DNA of 64,000 bases, taken from Chryseobacterium arthrosphaerae. GTDB lineage: Bacteria; Bacteroidota; Bacteroidia; Flavobacteriales; Weeksellaceae. The position numbers were made by a program, and so were the translations under genes. Below are positions 25,941 to 33,417 of the stretch, one piece after another. The notes below the pieces were generated by a model. That model searched no databases, was not told where the DNA came from, and saw nothing but the letters and a program-made list of their open reading frames with translations. The number at the start of each line of letters is the position of its first letter. Positions within the stretch are counted from its first letter, which is position 1. The stretch covers positions 248,001 through 312,000 of the forward strand of contig NZ_MAYG01000023.1 of NCBI RefSeq assembly GCF_001684965.1. Direction: 5' to 3'.

Positions 25941-25948
25941 CAAATATA
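25941..25948 (-). promoter_or_regulatory. Putative -7 box of the symporter gene
   Basis: The minus strand reads TATATTTG, an exact -7 match, 20 bp before the ATG at 25920. No -33 element is convincing. Confidence 0.45.
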
Positions 25949-26154
25949 TAAAAAAGATCGATCGTGAATCGTGAATTTAGTGCAGAGCCTGCTTTTATAT
26001 AATAGCCTGCGGTTGTACCTTAAGTCCGGAGTTGAATTTGTGTTTTTCAGAAAGGGTTGAAACTGGAAGCCGGAAGTTATGACGCTCATAAAAACGGTTC
26101 ACTCTTTGCCCGCTTAAAGATAAGTTTGCGTTAAAGAAAAATCGGGCTGTAATT

Positions 26155-26195
26155 TAAGTTTTGCTGAGTGAAACACCTTTGCGAACCTTTTTTAT
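26155..26195 (-). repeat. Dispersed intergenic repeat, copy A
   Basis: The minus strand reads TCGCAAAGGTGTTTCACTCA followed by GCAAA. This matches 23 of 25 bases of the core of the 122-bp tandem units at 38.7-39.1 kb. Confidence 0.65.
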
Positions 26196-26250
26196 GAATT
26201 AAAATACATCCTTGTGAATTAGCGTTAAAAATGAAGTTCATATAAAGAAA

Positions 26251-26279
26251 AAACCTTCCAGATTTACGCTGAAAGGTTT
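26251..26279 (-). terminator. Terminator of the stress operon
   Basis: AAACCTT (26251-26257) pairs with AAGGTTT (26273-26279). On the minus strand TTTCTTTATA follows. It lies 26 bp beyond the last operon gene. Confidence 0.65.
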
Positions 26280-26304
26280 ATATTGTAATGGTGGAAAACA
26301 GTGA

Positions 26305-26592
26305 CTAGTTCACTAAAACATCCTGAAGTTCCTCACTCTTCTGGAAGCTGGCTTTAGCAAAAGGACAAAGCGGGATAATCTTTTTTCCGTTTTTCCTTGC
26401 AAAATCTACAGCCGCCAGAAGCATTTCCTTACCTACACCTTTTCCGTTGTAGGCTTCTTCCACCTCGGTGTGGTCAATAATAAATCTTTCTTCTCCTGCC
26501 CAGGTATAGGTCATCATTCCTGCGCGTCTTCCATCTATGAAAGCTTCAAAACTTCCGTGTTTTTCGTCGTTGTTTTGTTTTACTTCGATCAT
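26305..26592 (-). CDS. Small GNAT-like N-acetyltransferase (YjdJ type)
   Basis: This 95-residue protein is a minimal GNAT domain of the COG2388/YjdJ type. It has a DHTEVEEAYNGKGVGKEML acetyl-CoA loop (about 40-58, with the GKGVGK phosphate-binding turn) and the family end PLCPFAKASFQ. Partners in other bacteria are the small 4Fe-4S protein YjdI and OsmC, both just upstream here. It is the last gene of the stress operon, 1 bp from the OsmC gene. The acceptor substrate is unknown. Confidence 0.88.
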   Translation of the reverse strand: MIEVKQNNDEKHGSFEAFIDGRRAGMMTYTWAGEERFIIDHTEVEEAYNGKGVGKEMLLAAVDFARKNGKKIIPLCPFAKASFQKSEELQDVLVN

Positions 26593-26593
26593 A

Positions 26594-26989
26594 TTATGAG
26601 AATTTGGTTAGTATTTCTATATCGTTGGTTAATATTTTGTGAACCGGGCACGCATCCGCAATGGTGTGAAGTCTTTTCATCTGCTCAGGATCCAATATCC
26701 CTTCAAAGCTGATGTCTCTTTTGAATACAGCCCTTTTGGTCAATGGGAAATTTTCGAGTTCTACTTCTACATTGATGTTTTCCACGTCCCATTCCTTTCT
26801 TTCAATATACATTCTCAAAGTAGCTGCTGTACAGCTTGCAAGAGAGGTGGCCAGAATTTCCATAGGGTTGAAGCCTTTGTTCTGTCCGCCTTTATCGATG
26901 GGTTCATCAGTAATGATCTGATTGTCACCAGCCGTTACTTCCGTATAATATTTTGTTTTTCCTAAACTTGCTTTTACCGTTACCGCCAT
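26594..26989 (-). CDS. OsmC family peroxiredoxin-like protein
   Basis: This 131-residue protein is an OsmC/Ohr-type thiol peroxidase that reduces organic hydroperoxides. The two redox cysteines are seen at 53 (in LASCTAATLRMY) and 114 (in ADACPVHKIL), with the usual long helix in front of each. It lies between the 4Fe-4S protein gene (stop and start share a base at 26989) and the GNAT gene. The context of pirins and an FMN reductase fits defence against oxidants or reactive organic compounds. Confidence 0.93.
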   Translation of the reverse strand: MAVTVKASLGKTKYYTEVTAGDNQIITDEPIDKGGQNKGFNPMEILATSLASCTAATLRMYIERKEWDVENINVEVELENFPLTKRAVFKRDISFEGILDPEQMKRLHTIADACPVHKILTNDIEILTKFS

Positions 26990-27207
26990 TATTTTTCTGT
27001 GTTGAATTTATAACTTAATGCTCCTGATGGGCATTGGTCTATCTGTTTTTTAAGCTCTTCGGGAGTTGCATTTTCTGCTTTTATCCAGGGTCTTTCTTTA
27101 GGATTATAGACTTTAGGAAGCATTTTTACACATACAGCCGAGTGGATACACTTTTGGGGCTGCCAGATGACAGTGATGTCGCCGTTGGGATATTCATGTG
27201 TTTCCAT
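26989..27207 (-). CDS. Divergent mono-cluster (4Fe-4S)-binding protein (YjdI type)
   Basis: This 72-residue protein matches the divergent 4Fe-4S mono-cluster domain (Fer4_19). It has CIHSAVC at residues 20-26 and CPSGAL at 59-64, so three cysteines are seen, with His 22 nearby as a possible fourth ligand. Such small proteins are usually linked to a YjdJ GNAT, as here. The electron partner is unknown; the adjacent FMN reductase is a possible candidate. It sits tightly between the TMEM175-type channel gene and OsmC. Confidence 0.9.
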   Translation of the reverse strand: METHEYPNGDITVIWQPQKCIHSAVCVKMLPKVYNPKERPWIKAENATPEELKKQIDQCPSGALSYKFNTEK

Positions 27208-27208
27208 A

Positions 27209-27787
27209 TCAATTTTCTTTTAATGATTTTTCGATTCTTCTGTCAGGAATCAGCCATATGAGAGCCACGATGTAATAAAAACCTATGGCAATATAAGGAT
27301 AAAAAAATGAAGTTGCTATGCCCAGTATATAAAATATAATTGATATATACTCCTTAGATTTGGAATGAATAGCTTCCTTCAGCTTAGAATTTTCCCCCTC
27401 ACAACGGATGATGACATTTTCTAAAATAGTATAAGCCAGTGCACTCATGATCAGCCCGATTCCATAGGTTGCCACAGGATTTTCTGCAAAACCTGTAGTA
27501 CCAATCCATTCCGTAGCAATAGGCATCAGGGAAAGCCAGAACAGAAGATGCAGGTTGGCCCATAGAATACTTCCGTTTACCTTTTTTACTGCCTGAAACA
27601 GATGATGGTGATTATTCCAGTAGATTCCTACATAGATAAAACTGAAAATATAGGCCAGAAACTTAGGAAGGAGAGGCTTGAGACTGGCCCAGCTGCTTCC
27701 TTCCGGTACTTTCAGTTCAAGCACCATGATGGTAATGATAATAGCCAATACGCCGTCACTGAAAGCTTCTAGTCTGCCCTTAGTCAT
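27209..27787 (-). CDS. TMEM175 family potassium channel (DUF1211)
   Basis: This 192-residue membrane protein belongs to the bacterial TMEM175 family. The signature RLEAFSDGVLAI sits at residues 4-15 in helix 1, and a run of five to six hydrophobic helices follows, with conserved NNHHHLF in the loop after helix 3. Bacterial members form tetrameric potassium-selective leak channels. It overlaps the end of the FMN reductase gene by 8 nt. A potassium channel inside a redox-stress operon is unusual but has been seen in flavobacteria; the link is inferred. Confidence 0.9.
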   Translation of the reverse strand: MTKGRLEAFSDGVLAIIITIMVLELKVPEGSSWASLKPLLPKFLAYIFSFIYVGIYWNNHHHLFQAVKKVNGSILWANLHLLFWLSLMPIATEWIGTTGFAENPVATYGIGLIMSALAYTILENVIIRCEGENSKLKEAIHSKSKEYISIIFYILGIATSFFYPYIAIGFYYIVALIWLIPDRRIEKSLKEN

Positions 27788-28319
27788 TGGTTGTAAGCTG
27801 ATTTTTGAAATTTTCTATCTTATTTTTCAGATCAGCAAGCATATCAGGATTGATCACTCCGCTTTCCAGGTCAAAATTCTCATAGAACTTCGGAAGTGAA
27901 AAAGTATCTTTGATATCGGCAGCAAACTGTGGGAAGAATGTCTTTGCTGTATTCATCACATTTCCGCCGCCATAACCTCCGGGAGAAGTACTCATCAGAA
28001 GCATAGGTTTGTTTTGGAATACCTTTACATTGATCCTGGAGGCCCAGTCGAAAACATTTTTGAAGGCTGCACTGTAAGATCTGTTATGCTCTGCAAGAGA
28101 GCAGATAATGACATCACATTCTTCAATAACCTTTAAAAACCGGTGTGCTTCATCCGGGAAGCCCTTTTTTTCAAGATCTACAGAGAAAACAGGCATGGTG
28201 AAATCGTTGAGGTCAATCAGATTGATTTCTTCCTCCTGAAAATCTTTCAGAACAAATTTTACCAGTTCTCTGTTGATGGAAGTGGAAGAGGAGCTTCCTG
28301 CAAATGCTAATATTTTCAT
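27780..28319 (-). CDS. NADPH-dependent FMN reductase
   Basis: This 179-residue flavodoxin-fold protein belongs to the FMN_red family (NAD(P)H-dependent flavin, azo or quinone reductases). The FMN phosphate loop is AGSSSSTSINRELV (7-20), and the second flavin loop contains SLAEHNRSYSAAFKN and TSPGGYGGGNVM. No signal is present. It is 26 bp downstream of the first pirin gene and overlaps the TMEM175 gene. Together with two pirins and OsmC it suggests detoxification of quinones or other electrophiles. Confidence 0.9.
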   Translation of the reverse strand: MKILAFAGSSSSTSINRELVKFVLKDFQEEEINLIDLNDFTMPVFSVDLEKKGFPDEAHRFLKVIEECDVIICSLAEHNRSYSAAFKNVFDWASRINVKVFQNKPMLLMSTSPGGYGGGNVMNTAKTFFPQFAADIKDTFSLPKFYENFDLESGVINPDMLADLKNKIENFKNQLTTND

Positions 28320-28345
28320 GGCTTTTTTATGATCCTGACCGGATA

Positions 28346-29245
28346 TTATTTTCTGTTTAAAATCGCTTTAGGTAATGGAACATATTCCTGTTCGTCACCC
28401 GGAACCAAAGGAAAGGCATCATGGTTCTGATCATTCCAGTTTACTTTAGCCTGATCGATCATTTCCTTGTCAGAGTTTACAAAGTTCCAGAATATAAAGC
28501 GCTCTTCATCAAAAGGTTCTCCTCCGAAAAGATAAACCGTACCGTTTTCGCTCATATCAAATTCACAAAGCTGGGTTTCCTTGGCGATCATCAGCTGTTT
28601 GGAACCATAGGAATTGCCATCGGTAGTTACCGTTCCGTCCAGTACATACATGGCAGCTTCACCGTAAAGATCTTTTCCGATACTTATTTTTTTTGCTTCT
28701 TTGGTTTTGATCTCGATGAAGAACAGTTTGCTGTGTACAGGAACCGGAGACGTTCTCCCGAAAGCTTCACCGGCAATCAGTTTATACTGAATGCCATCTT
28801 CTTCCCATACAGGAATATCACTTTCTTCAATATGATGAAATGTGGGCTCTGTCTGCTCAAGATGCTTAGGAAGTCCCACCCAGATCTGGAATCCGTGAAG
28901 TCTTTTATCACTGTGTCTTAAATACTCAGGCGTTCTTTCTGAATGTACAACACCTTTCCCGGCAGTCATCCAGTTGACGGCGCCCGGTTTTATTTCAACA
29001 GCACTTCCGATACTGTCTCTGTGGAAAATAGATCCTTCCAGCAGGTAGGTAAGCGTAGACAACCCGATATGAGGATGTGGCGGAACATCAAGGTTCTGAT
29101 AATCCTTTAATTCGGAAGGTCCCATGTGGTCAATGAAAACAAAAGGTCCCACCGCTCTTTTTTCACGGAAAGGCAATAGCCTTCCCACCAGAAAGTTACC
29201 GATATCTGCTGCTTTTTCTTCTATGATAAGTCCAATATTTGACAT
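28346..29245 (-). CDS. Pirin family protein (first copy)
   Basis: This 299-residue cupin protein is a pirin, an Fe(II)-binding bicupin that in some bacteria acts as a quercetinase and in others as a redox-sensing cofactor. N-domain metal ligands appear in PHPHIGLSTLTYLLEG (with His-x-His) and the DS-box FHRDS; the WMTAGKGVVHSE stretch is the usual pirin signature. It belongs to the longer form with a C-terminal cupin. It shares only modest similarity with the second pirin at 29758-30636, which suggests distinct roles rather than a recent duplication. Confidence 0.92.
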   Translation of the reverse strand: MSNIGLIIEEKAADIGNFLVGRLLPFREKRAVGPFVFIDHMGPSELKDYQNLDVPPHPHIGLSTLTYLLEGSIFHRDSIGSAVEIKPGAVNWMTAGKGVVHSERTPEYLRHSDKRLHGFQIWVGLPKHLEQTEPTFHHIEESDIPVWEEDGIQYKLIAGEAFGRTSPVPVHSKLFFIEIKTKEAKKISIGKDLYGEAAMYVLDGTVTTDGNSYGSKQLMIAKETQLCEFDMSENGTVYLFGGEPFDEERFIFWNFVNSDKEMIDQAKVNWNDQNHDAFPLVPGDEQEYVPLPKAILNRK

Positions 29246-29295
29246 AATGATGTAATACTTTTATATTATTTTTTTAATTAAAATAAACTGAAAAT

Positions 29296-29607
29296 TTAAA
29301 GCTTGTCATATCCGTCAAACCTTTCATCAACAATACGTTTCCATTCCGGATGTTTTTTGATAAAAGCAAAAACATAAGGGCAATAGGGAAGAAGTTTCTT
29401 GCCGCTTTCTTCAATATAGTTCAGTGTTTTTTCCACCACTGCAGCGGCAGCGCCAGTTCCGGCCAGTTCCGGTTCTGCTTCGGTATGTATCAGGGCGATC
29501 TGATGAGTCGTTTCACGGTAATCGATAAATGCATAATGACCGTTAACTTCTATTTCAAATCTTTTATCGGTTTTTACTAGAGGTGTATTTTCAAATTCTG
29601 GTTTCAT
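29296..29607 (-). CDS. Small GNAT-like N-acetyltransferase (second copy)
   Basis: This 103-residue protein is a second YjdJ-type GNAT, with HTEAEPELAGTGAAAAVVEKT as the acetyl-CoA loop region. The loop has AGTGAA instead of the usual R/Q-x-x-G-x-G/A, as is frequent in COG2388 proteins. The family ending LLPYCPYVFAFIKKHPEW is present. It sits between the two pirins, 50 bp upstream of the first. Which residue it acetylates is unknown. Confidence 0.87.
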   Translation of the reverse strand: MKPEFENTPLVKTDKRFEIEVNGHYAFIDYRETTHQIALIHTEAEPELAGTGAAAAVVEKTLNYIEESGKKLLPYCPYVFAFIKKHPEWKRIVDERFDGYDKL

Positions 29608-29757
29608 AATATTAGGATTAAGAGTGATGGAATTAGTAAGACATCAAGGCCGTATAAATAGACAGACCCTGATCTCTTACATTTTATTCCGATTAATGTT
29701 ATATAAAGTTAATAAAAAAGGAGTGATCTTAGATTAAGGAAAGCTTAAATCTATTCT

Positions 29758-30633
29758 TTAATCTTCCAGATAACCGAATTTTCCTGTATTGAAATCTTCA
29801 AAAGCCTGCATAATTTCCTCTCTGGAATTCATGACAAAAGGCCCGTGAGGATAGATAGGTTCATTGATAGGCTCTCCGCTGATGATCAAAACAACAGCAT
29901 CTTCACTGGCTTCAATCGTGAAATTTTCCCCTTCATTTTTAAACAGGGCAAAATGATCGGCTTTCACATGGTCTTCTCCATTGATGATGATATTTCCTTC
30001 AATCACTAAAGCTGCCGTATTGAAATGAGCAGGAAAGTTAAATTCAGCTTTTCCACCTGCTTTAAGTTTTGCATTCATCATATGAACAGGAGTGAAAGTG
30101 CTGGCAGGACCTTTATGACCCATATATTCTCCGGCGATCACTTCCACGAATCCGTTTTCTCCCAGATCTACTCTTTCCATGCTGGAGTTTTCAATAGCCT
30201 GGTATTTCGGATTGCTCATTTTATCTTTTGCCGGAAGATTTACCCAAAGCTGAACCATCTGAAAGATACCTCCTTCTTTAGCCCATTCCGTTTCATGATA
30301 TTCTTTGTGAAGAACTCCTTTTGCTGCGGTCATCCATTGTACATCACCTTCTCCGATAACGCCGCCTCCGCCTGCACTGTCATGGTGCTCTACCTTACCG
30401 TTATAAGCAATTGTTACGGTTTCAAAACCTCTGTGAGGATGAACGCCTACACCTCTCGGCCTGTCTGAGCCGTTGAAGTGAAACTTCGAATTATAATCAA
30501 GCATAATGAACGGATCCATTCTCTTCATATCCAGTCCATGTACGCCCGGAATAAAATTGTGAACTCTGAAACCATCACCTACAAAATGTGCAGGTCTTGG
30601 TGATACTACGATTTCTACTTTTTTAGTTGCCAT
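29758..30633 (-). CDS. Pirin family protein (second copy)
   Basis: This 291-residue protein is a second pirin. The quercetinase-type motifs are clear: GVGVHPHRGFETVTIAYNG (about 61-79, with the metal-binding His-x-His), VEHHDSAGGGG, and MTAAKGVLHKE (about 102-112). The gene opens the eight-gene stress operon. I took the second Met (30633), which gives MATKKVEIVVSPRP; the ATG immediately upstream at 30636 is an equal alternative. The metal ligands are intact, so an active dioxygenase is possible. Confidence 0.92.
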   Translation of the reverse strand: MATKKVEIVVSPRPAHFVGDGFRVHNFIPGVHGLDMKRMDPFIMLDYNSKFHFNGSDRPRGVGVHPHRGFETVTIAYNGKVEHHDSAGGGGVIGEGDVQWMTAAKGVLHKEYHETEWAKEGGIFQMVQLWVNLPAKDKMSNPKYQAIENSSMERVDLGENGFVEVIAGEYMGHKGPASTFTPVHMMNAKLKAGGKAEFNFPAHFNTAALVIEGNIIINGEDHVKADHFALFKNEGENFTIEASEDAVVLIISGEPINEPIYPHGPFVMNSREEIMQAFEDFNTGKFGYLED

Positions 30634-30655
30634 CATATTGTTGATTTTATATACA

Positions 30656-30663
30656 CAAAATTA
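30656..30663 (-). promoter_or_regulatory. Putative -7 box of the stress operon
   Basis: The minus strand reads TAATTTTG, an exact -7 match, 20 bp before the first operon gene. No convincing -33 element is present, which may mean an activator or alternative sigma factor is needed. Confidence 0.5.
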
Positions 30664-30781
30664 CCATAGCTAAAAGTAAACCGCATTGATCTGTGATAAG
30701 TTCGTCACGGGTATGAAATATGAACTGGGCAAAAACGAGAAAGAGATTGCTTTATTCCTGATCTGTTGTTTACCAGAAGAA

Positions 30782-32185
30782 TCAATCCTCCTTCGATTTC
30801 ATATTCTTTCCATCTGAAATATGAAGTCTTCTGAATATGAATCCGGACAGAATAGTCAGTATTCCTACGGTAAGGAAAGTATACCGGAATGCGTTGTGGA
30901 TCTCACCGTTGATGAGGTCTGTATTTTCAAACAGCTTTAAAACGATCAGTCCGAAAGCAATTCCAAAGCCGATGGCGAGCTGCTGATTAACCGATATGAG
31001 TGAGTTTCCGCTGCTGGTCTGAAAATTACGCAGGTCTGCAATGGAAATCGTATTCATAGAGGTAAACTGAATGGAATTGAAAAAACCTAATATGGCAATG
31101 ATCGGGACAAACCAATACAGGGAAGTGTGTATATCGGGAATCGCAAGCAGGCAGATCAAAGTTCCGATAATGAAAGTATTGACCATTAAAGTCTGACGGT
31201 AACCGTATTTGTCCAGGATTTTAATAACGGATGATTTCCCGAAAATAGCGGTGAGCGCCATCGGAGCAATGATCCAGCCTGACGTGACTGCAGATTGTTT
31301 GTAGGCAATCTGAATCATAAGTGGCAGCAGTAAAGGAATAGAGCTGATCCCGAGTCTTGTGGCCAGGTTTCCTACAATACCTACCCGGAATGTACGCACC
31401 TGGAAAAGATTCAAAGGGAAAATAGGATTGCCGCCTCTCTTGGCATGTCTGTAATAGTAATAAAGAAAAAGAAATCCTAAGATAAATACAAGCAGTACCG
31501 GAGTAATATTCTGCATATCCCCAAAAAGTTCCAGTGATATGGAAAGAAGAAGGGACGCTGCTGCGAAAATCAAAAAGCCTTTTAAATCAAAATCAACATC
31601 ATCTGATTTGTAATTAGGCATAAATTTTAATCCTAAAATAATTCCCAGCATTCCAATGGGAATATTGATCAGGAAGATCCAGTGCCATGACAAATAATCT
31701 ACCATATAACCTCCTACCAAAGGCCCGAGTACTGGTCCGATAAGAGCGGGAATAATTGCGAAGTTCATGGCTTTGAGCAGTTCATTTTTATCAAAAGTTT
31801 TAATGAGTGCTAACTTCCCAACGGGAGTCATGAGACTTCCTCCTACGCCCTGAACCACCCTGGAGATCACCAGATGGGTAAGGTTTTGGGATAACGAACA
31901 GAATAAAGACCCGAGGCTGAACAGTACCAATGAAAAGATAAAAATTTTCTTCGTTCCGAAACGGTCTGCCAAAAAGCCGCTTGCGGGCATAAATACGGCA
32001 AGGGTAAGAACATAGCTGATAATGGCATTCTGCATATTGAGCGGAGATTCGTTGAGGTCTTTAGCTATAGAAGGTAAAGACGTGTTCAGAATGGTAGAAT
32101 CCAGCATCTGCATAAAAATCGCAGTAGCCAGAATCAATGGGAGAATTTTCTTTATGGATGTCTGTTGCGGGTTTGTTTCTGTCAT
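30782..32185 (-). CDS. MFS drug efflux transporter (DHA2 / EmrB type)
   Basis: This 467-residue protein has about 14 transmembrane helices and the drug:H+ antiporter-2 motifs. These are LDSTILNTSLPSIAKDLN in helix 1 (motif D1 type), GFLADRFGTKKIF (motif A, about 77-89), RVVQGVGGSLMTPVGKLAL (motif B), and GPVLGPLVGGYMVDYLSWHW (motif C, about 149-168). It exports lipophilic drugs or similar compounds using the proton gradient. It stands just upstream of the stress operon on the same strand, with 145 bp between them, so it may belong to the same stress theme. No TolC or HlyD partner is nearby. Confidence 0.92.
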   Translation of the reverse strand: MTETNPQQTSIKKILPLILATAIFMQMLDSTILNTSLPSIAKDLNESPLNMQNAIISYVLTLAVFMPASGFLADRFGTKKIFIFSLVLFSLGSLFCSLSQNLTHLVISRVVQGVGGSLMTPVGKLALIKTFDKNELLKAMNFAIIPALIGPVLGPLVGGYMVDYLSWHWIFLINIPIGMLGIILGLKFMPNYKSDDVDFDLKGFLIFAAASLLLSISLELFGDMQNITPVLLVFILGFLFLYYYYRHAKRGGNPIFPLNLFQVRTFRVGIVGNLATRLGISSIPLLLPLMIQIAYKQSAVTSGWIIAPMALTAIFGKSSVIKILDKYGYRQTLMVNTFIIGTLICLLAIPDIHTSLYWFVPIIAILGFFNSIQFTSMNTISIADLRNFQTSSGNSLISVNQQLAIGFGIAFGLIVLKLFENTDLINGEIHNAFRYTFLTVGILTILSGFIFRRLHISDGKNMKSKED

Positions 32186-32290
32186 TTTGTATAGGCTGGA
32201 TATCCGGGAATTTCCAGACTTATTTTTATTTTGAAGAATTGCTTGCTTTAAGCAGTTTGATCTTTAGATAAAGAAATCCATATAAAATTA

Positions 32291-32322
32291 AAAAAGTCCT
32301 GTGAAATTTCACAGGACTTTTT
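32291..32322 (-). terminator. Terminator of the secreted 270-residue protein gene
   Basis: A perfect 16+16 bp palindrome (AAAAAGTCCTGTGAAA and its complement) with built-in T runs on both strands. It starts 3 bp after the stop codon at 32326. Confidence 0.85.
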
Positions 32323-32325
32323 GAT

Positions 32326-33138
32326 TTATTTTCTAGGTTTTTCTACTCCTTTCCATTCGTCACCGGCTTTTCTGTACTGGCTCAGAGTGAATTTTTTGAA
32401 ATCCTTTGTTTTATATTCAATATTATCAGTGTTTTGCTCAAATGGCATGATATAATAATATTCTATATCGGTTTTATCTGATTTATTTCCTTTTTTTACA
32501 GAAGGAACATATTTTGAAAACTTATAGCTTGGCAGATACTGTTTCAGTCTGGTATAGAAATCTTTGTCATCTTTCTCGCTAGGAATAATGTCTACAATAT
32601 TCAGATCATCTTTTTTCTTATCGATCCAAAGGTAATAGGTCTTTTCTTCTCCTATATTCCTGTTGAATGAATTGAAGGCAAAGAGTTCCTTCGGTACCAG
32701 TTCCTTGATCTTTTCCGGATCAACTTTAGTGTAGTACTGTCCTTTGGAAGGATCTACATAAGTTTCAAGGTTGTACATCAGGACAGAATTGTTTTCAAAT
32801 TTTTTATTTTTAAAATATTGATTTAGAGATAATTCTGCATTTGCTCTCAATTCTTTACCTCTTGCATCCAGTTTTTTGGTCGGATTCTGAGGATTTACAT
32901 ATTTTACAAACTCATACAAAACAACAGGTTTTATATCTTTTAAGTGAGGATAAGTTTTAAGCTGTTCAGCTTTTACCAGCCAGTAGAATTGCTGATAGTA
33001 GTCGTCTTTATCTGCATCTTTTACACTCTTATAAGCCAAAGCAAGCTTTTTTGAATTCAGATATTTGCCATATTTTCCCTGTCCAAAAGCAAAACTGATG
33101 GTTAATAAGGCAAATAAAACAGTAAGGTTTCTTCTCAT
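32326..33138 (-). CDS. Secreted hypothetical protein, all-helical/beta mix
   Basis: This 270-residue protein has a signal peptide (MRRNLTVLFALLTISFAFGQ, cut after about residue 20) and a Lys/Tyr-rich mature part. The first 100 residues look helical (LAYKSVKDADKDDYYQQFYW); the rest is mixed, with a conserved-looking LFAFNSFNRNIGEEKTYYLW core. No known family was recognised. I used the ATG at 33138 because the signal peptide begins there. The gene is monocistronic. Confidence 0.75.
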   Translation of the reverse strand: MRRNLTVLFALLTISFAFGQGKYGKYLNSKKLALAYKSVKDADKDDYYQQFYWLVKAEQLKTYPHLKDIKPVVLYEFVKYVNPQNPTKKLDARGKELRANAELSLNQYFKNKKFENNSVLMYNLETYVDPSKGQYYTKVDPEKIKELVPKELFAFNSFNRNIGEEKTYYLWIDKKKDDLNIVDIIPSEKDDKDFYTRLKQYLPSYKFSKYVPSVKKGNKSDKTDIEYYYIMPFEQNTDNIEYKTKDFKKFTLSQYRKAGDEWKGVEKPRK

Positions 33139-33243
33139 TTTTATATAATTGATATTTTCGTTTTCCAAATATAATTATTTATTAGATATTATTTTGGATT
33201 GTGAGTTAAATTATGCCATATTGTTATTGTTAATTCAAAAAAG

Positions 33244-33265
33244 AATCCTGTATTGCTACAGGATT
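33244..33265 (-). terminator. Likely asnB terminator
   Basis: AATCCTGTA (33244-33252) pairs with TACAGGATT (33257-33265) and is followed on the minus strand by CTTTTTTG. It lies about 150 bp after the asnB stop with no gene between. Confidence 0.6.
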
Positions 33266-33417
33266 GATAAATTATAACTGAATGAGTTAAGTGGCACAGG
33301 TCAAAAACATGTTAGTCGATATTGATTTCTGCTTGGCAAATGAATCGTGAATATTAACCGGTGAACAGAATACCTATAGTTCATCGTCTCGCATCTTAAA
33401 TTCTGCACCCCACAACT

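Larger units (their letters stand above)
25921..26304. other. 384-bp gap with symporter promoter, repeat copy and terminator
   Basis: The right-hand gene start of the symporter has a minus-strand -7 box, TATATTTG, at 25941-25948. A minus-oriented copy of the dispersed repeat core lies at 26155-26195. The stress-operon terminator is at 26251-26279. No gene was seen. Confidence 0.6.
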
